A stretch of DNA of 35,959 nucleotides from assembly GCA_903905455.1 (NCBI GenBank), contig CAIVGN010000181.1, positions 1-35,959 on the forward strand, written 5' to 3'. Below the pieces are notes generated by a model, which had not been told where the DNA came from, did not search any database, and saw only the letters and a program-made list of their open reading frames with translations. Origin of the DNA: an uncultured Archangium sp. (GTDB lineage: Bacteria; Myxococcota; Myxococcia; Myxococcales; Myxococcaceae). The first letter of the stretch is position 1. Each line of letters begins with the position of its first letter. Made by a program: the position numbers and the translations under genes. Below, piece by piece: positions 30,492 to 35,959 of the stretch.

Positions 30492-32078
30492 ATGGGTTCA
30501 CCTTCGAAGACGAACTTCTCGCTCAAGCGCCTCGCCCACGCGAAGGGTGACCTCCGGGGCCTCGCGGTACACGGGGACACGCTCTACGCGGCAGGCGCGC
30601 ACACGCTGCTGGTGACCGGGGACGGAAAGCGCTTCAGCACCGAGGTGTCACCCGGCCCGACGAATGCCCTCGTGGCTTCGGGTGAGGCGCTGTTCGCCGC
30701 CGGAACGTCCGGGCTCTTCGTCAGCACCGATGGCGCCAAGAAGTGGCAGCCCATCGCGCTCCCCTTCAAGGGAGCGCTCTTCGCGCTGCACCAGGAGGTG
30801 GGCGGCACCTGGTGGCTCGGGGGCGACGGCGGCGTGGTGCTGCGCTCGAAAGATCCGCTCCGCGGATGGACGTTGTTTCCCACGGGGCCGGCGCCCGGAG
30901 CCGCGAAGGCCGTGCTGGGCTTCTGCAGCGTGGGCGAGCGGCTCTTCGTGCTCAGTGGCGGCGGAGGGTGGGTCGTCGATGGCCCGCGGGTCACTCCGTT
31001 CAGCACGAAGGCGAGCCTGCTGACGCGAATGCTCGTGTCCCCGGACGGGGCGCTGCTGGCGTTCGGCGCGCTCGACACCGGCTCGCTCTTCGCCGGTCGC
31101 TCGACGGACGGTGGCGCCACGTTCAAGAAGGCGAAGCTGCGCACCACGAACGACGCGGGCACGCTGCGCGATGCCTGCCTGGTGGGCAGCGAGCTCGTCG
31201 CCGTCGGTGGCTACGGCAGCCGCAGCGCGGTGCTGCGGTCGAGCGATGACGGGAAGTCCTTCGACCAGGTCGTGAGCAAGCCGTTCCCCCGGCGGTTGCT
31301 GGCCATCGCCCCGTACCGGAACGGAGCCCTCATCGGCGCCGGCGATGAGCCCGCGGGACAGAGCGAGCTCCTTGGGCTCGTGTCCCCTCGCGCCAGCAAG
31401 ACCGTGAAGGCCGATCCCACCCTCGCGGCGCGCACCGCGTTCGTCGCGCACGTCTCACCGCTCGCGCCGAAGGGTGATGCGCGGGCCTGGCTCGAGGCCC
31501 TGGCGCCAGCGGTCGTGGGATTTCGGCCCGGCCCCACGACGCGGATCACGATTGACGACCGAGAGGTCGACGCGAAGCAACAGGTCACGTGCGAAGCGCC
31601 GCTCACCGGTCGCCCCGCAAAGGACCTGCCCGCCGGGATGCTCGAGCTCGCCGCGTTGCACAACGGCCTCACCTGGCGCCTGACCGGCGGCCAGCGCTGC
31701 GGTTTCTTCGGGCTGGGTTCCGATGGTCAGCTCGCCCGCGTCGATGACGCCGACGCGCTGCTCGCGCTCCCCATCCCCTTCGCCGCCGCGATGAAGAAGC
31801 TCGGGCGCACGCGGGTGCACACCTTCTTCTTCAGCTCCGGAGGCACGTCACGCACGTGGGTGGTGCTCGATCCGACGAAGCCCAACGCCAGGGGAGAACC
31901 GGGGTTCGCGCTCGTGCTGCCCGCGGATCGCCGCGTCGGGAGAACGACCGCCGACGTGGTGCCGCTGCGCTCGGCGAAGAAGTTCGGCGCAGGCGCGGTG
32001 CTGCTGGGGTTGCTGGGGTTGCTGGGGTTGCTGGCGCGGGAGTTCGGCGGGGCAGTGCCGTTTGTCGAGTTGAAGTGA
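30492..32078 (+). CDS. Propeller protein with possible SMI1/KNR4-like C-terminal domain
   Basis: 528 residues, no signal peptide. Residues 1-300 contain repeated BNR/sialidase-type blades (LYAAGAHTLLVTGDGKRF, LFAAGTSGLFVSTDGAKKW, SLFAGRSTDGGATFKKAK, SAVLRSSDDGKSFDQV), each with the S-x-D-x-G-x-x-W/F turn. The enzyme active-site residues of true sialidases are not apparent. The C-terminal part (about 320-490) includes ELAALHNGLTWRL and later acidic turns, which could be an SMI1/KNR4-like domain, a fold common in bacterial immunity proteins; this is tentative. Near the end, GLLGLLGLL is coded by a 9-bp tandem repeat (about 32004-32033). It is divergent from the 27152-30313 gene and probably related to it in role. 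Confidence 0.82.
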   Translation: MGSPSKTNFSLKRLAHAKGDLRGLAVHGDTLYAAGAHTLLVTGDGKRFSTEVSPGPTNALVASGEALFAAGTSGLFVSTDGAKKWQPIALPFKGALFALHQEVGGTWWLGGDGGVVLRSKDPLRGWTLFPTGPAPGAAKAVLGFCSVGERLFVLSGGGGWVVDGPRVTPFSTKASLLTRMLVSPDGALLAFGALDTGSLFAGRSTDGGATFKKAKLRTTNDAGTLRDACLVGSELVAVGGYGSRSAVLRSSDDGKSFDQVVSKPFPRRLLAIAPYRNGALIGAGDEPAGQSELLGLVSPRASKTVKADPTLAARTAFVAHVSPLAPKGDARAWLEALAPAVVGFRPGPTTRITIDDREVDAKQQVTCEAPLTGRPAKDLPAGMLELAALHNGLTWRLTGGQRCGFFGLGSDGQLARVDDADALLALPIPFAAAMKKLGRTRVHTFFFSSGGTSRTWVVLDPTKPNARGEPGFALVLPADRRVGRTTADVVPLRSAKKFGAGAVLLGLLGLLGLLAREFGGAVPFVELK

Positions 32079-32145
32079 AGTGAGGGGAGTGAGGTGGCGC
32101 GGCCCCTCACCCCGCCCTCTGCCCGCTCTCGCAGGGCGAGGGAGG

Positions 32146-32775
32146 TCATTTCGGGCGCGTCGAGTAGTGGACCACGCCCTCTTCGTCGACCCAGCGGTGA
32201 ATGTCCGGGCCCTTCTCGGCCGGCCCCTTGTTCGCTTCCGCGCGGGCCAGCTCGAGGCGCTGCGCTTCCCTTGCCGCGAGGTCCTTCTCTTTCGCCTCGA
32301 ACTCCTTCTGCACCAGGGCCTTCTCTTCGGCCCACTTCGCCAGGGCGGCGTCGGCATCGCGCTGCTGTTGTTCGGCCCGCAGTTGCTGCTGCTGCGCGAC
32401 GAGCTGCTGTTGCTGCGCGAGCAACTGCGCCTGGGCGGCCTGCTGCTGATCAATCAACGCGTTCTGCTGGGCCACGAGCCGCTGCTGCGCGGCGAGGGTC
32501 TCGAGTTCCTGCGCGCGGGCGTTCTCCTTCTGCCGCTCGACCATGGTCATCTGCGTCACGTAGGCCTGCTGCGCGGCGAGCTGCGAGAGCACCACCAACT
32601 GCTGCTGCTGGGCGGTGAGCACCGGCTGCCGGGCGGGCCCCAGGAGGAGCCCCGCCGGGCGTGCGGGCCGCGACTCGTTCACCCAGCCGTTGACGTAGCC
32701 CGACCACGTGCCGGGCACGGGCTGGGCGAGGACCACCGAGCTGATCGACACCACGGAGAGCAGGAGTGCGCGCAT
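32146..32775 (-). CDS. Exported Gln-rich coiled-coil protein with DUF4124-like C-terminus
   Basis: 209 residues. Signal peptide MRALLLSVVSISSVVLA, cleaved before QPVPG. About 55-165 is a long Gln/Ala/Leu coiled coil (many QQQL and AQQ heptads), followed by a Lys/Glu/Ala helix. The last 20 residues include IHRWVDEEGVVHYSTRP, which matches the core of DUF4124, a short domain of exported proteins (y-x-W-x-D-x-x-G-x-x-h-y). It probably sits in the periplasm and forms fibres or oligomers; the role is unknown. A TACGGT hexamer lies ten bases before the ATG and no good ribosome site is present. It follows the Cys-repeat surface protein by 45 bases. Confidence 0.85.
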   Translation of the reverse strand: MRALLLSVVSISSVVLAQPVPGTWSGYVNGWVNESRPARPAGLLLGPARQPVLTAQQQQLVVLSQLAAQQAYVTQMTMVERQKENARAQELETLAAQQRLVAQQNALIDQQQAAQAQLLAQQQQLVAQQQQLRAEQQQRDADAALAKWAEEKALVQKEFEAKEKDLAAREAQRLELARAEANKGPAEKGPDIHRWVDEEGVVHYSTRPK

Positions 32776-32785
32776 GACGAAAACG

Positions 32786-32791
32786 ACCGTA
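32786..32791 (-). promoter_or_regulatory. Candidate -10 element (TACGGT) for the 32146-32775 gene
   Basis: TACGGT on the minus strand, ten bases before the ATG; the leader would be only two or three bases. No Shine-Dalgarno sequence is in position. Lies in the 45-base gap after the upstream surface-protein gene. Confidence 0.3.
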
Positions 32792-32820
32792 CTCCTTCCA
32801 CGCGCGCCACTCCATGCGGC

Positions 32821-35800
32821 CTACTTCCTCAGGATGCCGCTCTGGTCCCACAGCCAGGTCGTGCTCCCGGTGGAGGCACGCGCGTGGGTCAGCAGCCCCC
32901 GGGGGAACGTCTCGGTGGTCCAGCTCGTGCCGTTCCACACCTGCGCCACGTCGGTGGGGCCCGTCGAGGCCTGGTCCACGTGCACGTCCGTGTCGGAGGT
33001 GCCCCAGATGGCGCCCGCCACGGCCGTGAAGCCGAGCGCCGTCCACACGCCCGCCCGGTAGCGCATCACCCCGAAGGTGCCCGAGACCCACAGCGAGCCC
33101 TGGGGGCTCTTCCACAACGAAGTGATGCGCGTGGTGGTGGACGAAGGGAGGGCCGACTCGAGCTGCCAGGCGTTGCCGTCCCAGCGCAGCAGCACGTTGC
33201 CGCTCACGCTGACGAAGGCGGTGTTGGCGTCGAGGGCCACCAGCGCCCCGAAGTACTCGGTGGTGCCGGTGAAGGGCGTGGTCACGTCGGTGAAGGTGGT
33301 GCCGTTCCAGCGCACCATGCGGCTGCCGCCGGTGAGCCACAGGTCGGTGTCGCTCACCCCGCCCACCTGGTTGAGCGCCTGGCCGGTGAGGGTGCCCTTG
33401 AGCACCCAGGTGGTGCCGTCGAAGCGGTACACCGAGGTGCGGTTGTTGGAGATTTCCGTGGTCCACACCGCGGTGCCGTCGGGCGACCAGAAGCCGCCGT
33501 GGTTCGTGCCGTACGACGCAATGCGCACGCCCTGGTAGCCGGTGGGCGTGAGCATCGCCACCACGTCACGGCCGGTGCCCAGGCTCGAGTACTCGACCTG
33601 GCGCACCATGGCGCGCGTCGCCGAGAGCGGCAGCACCGCCTGGTTCGTGGCGAGCACCAGCGGGGGAATGACGTTCCACGCGTGGCGGCTGACCCAGCCC
33701 GCGGTGCTCCGCGTGAGGAAGACGCCCGAGTTGCCGACGAAGGACGCCACCGTGGCCGAGCCGTGGCCCTTCTGCAGGGAGAGCATCGGCACCTCGGTCG
33801 AGCCGCCCACCGTCGCCCAGCTCGCGCCGTCGAAGTGCCAGCCGCCGGCGGTCGTCTGGAAGTAGTCGACGTCGGTCACCGAGCGCGCCGCCAGCTGAGG
33901 GTCGGGGTAGCTCTGGGTGTAGCCGTTGTTCGGCAGGGTGACGCTCGTGGAGATGGTGCCCACCCACTTGGTGAGCTGCGTGTAGTACCCGTAGCCCGAG
34001 CTGTAGCTGATGTTGCCCAGGTAGAGCTCGCTGCTCGAGGCGCTCGCCACGGCATGCGCCGAGTTTGTGCTCAGCCGCGTCGGCATGGTGGAGAGGCCGA
34101 GGAGCGGCCAGGTGTAGAGCCCGTCGCTGGTGACGAGCCGCAGGTCGCCCCCCTGCTGGGTGAGCTCGGTGACGCTGCTGAAGGCGGTGGAGACGATGGG
34201 CGTCGTCCACGTGCCCGGCGCGGTGTAGCGGCGGAGGAAGAAGACCCAGGAGTACGTCGTCGGGCGCGCTTGTCCGGCGACCCAGATGGCCCCGCTCGAG
34301 TCCCGGAAGAGGTCGGAGATGACGACGTCCGAGCTCACCGAGAGGTCGTCCCAGGTGGTGCCGTTGAAGTGCAGCAGTGACCCAGAAGTGCCGCCCACCC
34401 ACACGTCGTTGGGCCCGTTGGCCAGCACCGCGTTGAAGGTCACGTCGCGCAGGCGGTACACGCCCGAGGTGGCGCCACCGGCCCGCGCGCGGAGCACCAG
34501 GCCCTCGTAGCCCGCCGCCCACACGTCGCCGCTGGCCTCGGCGTACACGTCGAGCAGCGTGATGGTGGGCGTGGTCGCCGCGGTGAAGCAGTACTGGTTG
34601 GTGGTGCACACGCCGGTGCTGGGGAAGGGCTGCGCCGAGAGGCAGGTGTTCGCCGAGACGCCCACCGCACCGCAGGTCGCGCCGGCGGTGCACGTGCCAC
34701 ACGCGGCCGACCGCGCCCCGCCGCAGTTGTCGGTGGCGGTGATGGTGCCGCAGGTCTTGCCCAGGCGGTCACACAGCGCACGCTCGGTCTCCGGCGTGCA
34801 GCCGCAGACGTTGGCCGTGCCTCCACCCCCGCAGGTGGTGTTCGAAGCCGAGCAGGTGCCGCAGGAAGTCACCGAGCGGGTGGTGCCGCAGTTGTCCACC
34901 GCGCTCAAGCTGCCGCAGGTCTTCGAGAGCCGCCCACACAACGCCGCGTCGGTCTCGGCCACGCAGGCGCACACGTTCGAGGCGCCGCAGGTCTGGGGCA
35001 GCGTGCACGCACCACAGGCGACGGTGCGGTAGCGGCTGCAGAGGTCGTAGCCGCTGGCGGTGCCACACTGGGCGTTGCGCGCCGTGCAGAAGTCCGCGTC
35101 GCTCTGGCCGCAGCCGCACTGGTTGGCTGTGCCCGCGCCTCCGCACGTCTGGGTGCCGTAGCAGGTGCCACAGTTGGCGACGTTCTTCGGGTTGCCGCAG
35201 AGGTCGGTGCCCGAGACGCTGCCGCAGGTCGCGCCCAGGCGCTGGCAGAAGCCGGAGTCCGTCTCGGCGTTGCAGCTGCACTGGCCGGCGTTGCAGGTGT
35301 TGGGCGCCATGCACGAGCCACAGGTGACCGAGCGGTAGGTGCCGCAGGTGTCCGCGCCGCTGGCGGGCCCGCAGGAGATGTTCTTGCGGGTGCAGAAGGC
35401 CGCGGTCGTCTCCGGCGTGCAGGCGCACTGGCCGGCGGTGCTGCAGGTCTGCGTCGAGGTGCACGTGCCGCAGGAGGCCACCGAGCGGGCCGTGCCGCAG
35501 TTGTCGAGCGCCGTCGCCGCGCCGCAGCTGCGACCGACCCGCGCACAGAACGTGGTGTTGCTCTCGGCGACGCACACGCACTGCCCCGCGGAGCAGGTGT
35601 TGGGCGAGAGGCACGCGCCGCAGGAAACGGTGCGCGTCACGCCGCAGGAGTCGACGAGGGTCTGCGCGCCGCACGTCACGCCCGCCCGGGCACAGAGGAC
35701 CGCGGTGGTCTCCGACTGGCAGGCGCTGCCGCCGCCGGTGGAGGTGCCGCCTCCTCCGCCCGCCGCCGTGCCGCCTCCGCTCGCGAAGCCGCCACCCGTC

Positions 35801-35959
35801 GCCACGCCTCCGCCAGTCGCGTTCCCGCCACCCGTCGCGTTTCCACCACCCGTCGCCGTGCCGCCACCCACGGCCATGGGGAAGGTGCACGCGCCGGCGA
35901 CGCATTGCTGGCTGCCCACACACACGTCGCAGCTTTGACCCGCGGCGCCGCACGAGAGC
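32821..35959 (-). CDS. Cys-repeat surface protein with C-terminal beta-propeller (5' end outside window)
   Basis: At least 1046 residues are in the window and the frame is still open at 35959; a signal peptide or lipobox should lie upstream. First come Cys-rich modules and a Gly/Ala/Thr linker (GGGTATGGGNATGGG-like). Seven ~45-50-residue repeats follow, each with about eight Cys: E-T-x-x-x-F/L-C, then SCG, D-x-CG, a V-x-CG-x-C turn and a final TC...C-x-C. Last is a ~550-residue propeller-like domain with strands such as DVWVGGTSGSLLHFNGTTW, AAGYEGLVLRARAGG and WRFDGTTW-type turns. Such proteins are surface or secreted in myxobacteria; disulphide-rich repeats with propeller ends suggest binding or adhesion. 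It is upstream of the coiled-coil gene, 45 bases apart. Confidence 0.88.
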   Translation of the reverse strand, partial: LSCGAAGQSCDVCVGSQQCVAGACTFPMAVGGGTATGGGNATGGGNATGGGVATGGGFASGGGTAAGGGGGTSTGGGSACQSETTAVLCARAGVTCGAQTLVDSCGVTRTVSCGACLSPNTCSAGQCVCVAESNTTFCARVGRSCGAATALDNCGTARSVASCGTCTSTQTCSTAGQCACTPETTAAFCTRKNISCGPASGADTCGTYRSVTCGSCMAPNTCNAGQCSCNAETDSGFCQRLGATCGSVSGTDLCGNPKNVANCGTCYGTQTCGGAGTANQCGCGQSDADFCTARNAQCGTASGYDLCSRYRTVACGACTLPQTCGASNVCACVAETDAALCGRLSKTCGSLSAVDNCGTTRSVTSCGTCSASNTTCGGGGTANVCGCTPETERALCDRLGKTCGTITATDNCGGARSAACGTCTAGATCGAVGVSANTCLSAQPFPSTGVCTTNQYCFTAATTPTITLLDVYAEASGDVWAAGYEGLVLRARAGGATSGVYRLRDVTFNAVLANGPNDVWVGGTSGSLLHFNGTTWDDLSVSSDVVISDLFRDSSGAIWVAGQARPTTYSWVFFLRRYTAPGTWTTPIVSTAFSSVTELTQQGGDLRLVTSDGLYTWPLLGLSTMPTRLSTNSAHAVASASSSELYLGNISYSSGYGYYTQLTKWVGTISTSVTLPNNGYTQSYPDPQLAARSVTDVDYFQTTAGGWHFDGASWATVGGSTEVPMLSLQKGHGSATVASFVGNSGVFLTRSTAGWVSRHAWNVIPPLVLATNQAVLPLSATRAMVRQVEYSSLGTGRDVVAMLTPTGYQGVRIASYGTNHGGFWSPDGTAVWTTEISNNRTSVYRFDGTTWVLKGTLTGQALNQVGGVSDTDLWLTGGSRMVRWNGTTFTDVTTPFTGTTEYFGALVALDANTAFVSVSGNVLLRWDGNAWQLESALPSSTTTRITSLWKSPQGSLWVSGTFGVMRYRAGVWTALGFTAVAGAIWGTSDTDVHVDQASTGPTDVAQVWNGTSWTTETFPRGLLTHARASTGSTTWLWDQSGILRK

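Noticed and set aside
32080-34380. Plus-strand open frame of 766 codons
   Set aside because: Antisense to the coiled-coil protein and the Cys-repeat protein; Arg/His/Gly-rich shadow.

Overview
The window is GC-rich DNA with nearly all third codon positions G or C. It most likely comes from a myxobacterium (Myxococcota). The beta clamp matches the myxococcal form as I remember it. The window is also rich in long secreted proteins, Gly-rich and Cys-rich lipoproteins and beta-propellers, and it has a large PAS hybrid histidine kinase, all typical of that phylum. I see no rRNA, tRNA, CRISPR array, transposase, integrase or phage gene.

Layout. 1-178: right half of a ~540-bp palindromic repeat. 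211-2016 (-): a small secreted protein, thiopurine S-methyltransferase and an uncharacterised protein. 2120-4226 (+): dnaN, without dnaA or recF beside it, then a Gln/Tyr-rich outer-membrane-type protein. 4258-5214 (-): site-2-type membrane protease. 5308-6471 (+): two small lipoproteins separated by a terminator. 6486-7028: full palindromic repeat. 7047-8884 (-): Cys-rich lipoprotein coupled to a secreted protein. 9009-9308: remnant of an L,D-transpeptidase. 9380-10111 (+): zinc-ribbon membrane protein, facing polyphosphate:AMP phosphotransferase and a secreted protein (10112-12328, -). 12372-12912: second full palindromic repeat, followed by a frameshifted gene. 13489-17604 (-): hybrid histidine kinase and two downstream genes. 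17998-20657: TPR-like protein and a large lipoprotein, convergent. 20891-26251 (+): small protein, giant Ig-repeat SGNH hydrolase, NAD(P)-binding protein and hexapeptide acyltransferase. 26262-27133: gene-free block of two ~315-bp tandem repeats with strong hairpins. 27152-32078: divergent pair of large propeller proteins, one with a poly-Asp tail. 32146-35959 (-): coiled-coil secreted protein and a Cys-repeat/propeller surface protein that runs off the window.

Most genes act at the cell envelope or are exported. The metabolic or housekeeping genes are dnaN, tpm and pap. There is no single obvious pathway. The most unusual signals are non-coding. One is the family of ~540-bp palindromes whose internal hairpins covary between copies. 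Another is the tandem repeat with a compensated base-pair change. A third is a recurrent -10-like hexamer 6-7 bases before start codons that lack a Shine-Dalgarno sequence, suggesting many leaderless mRNAs.
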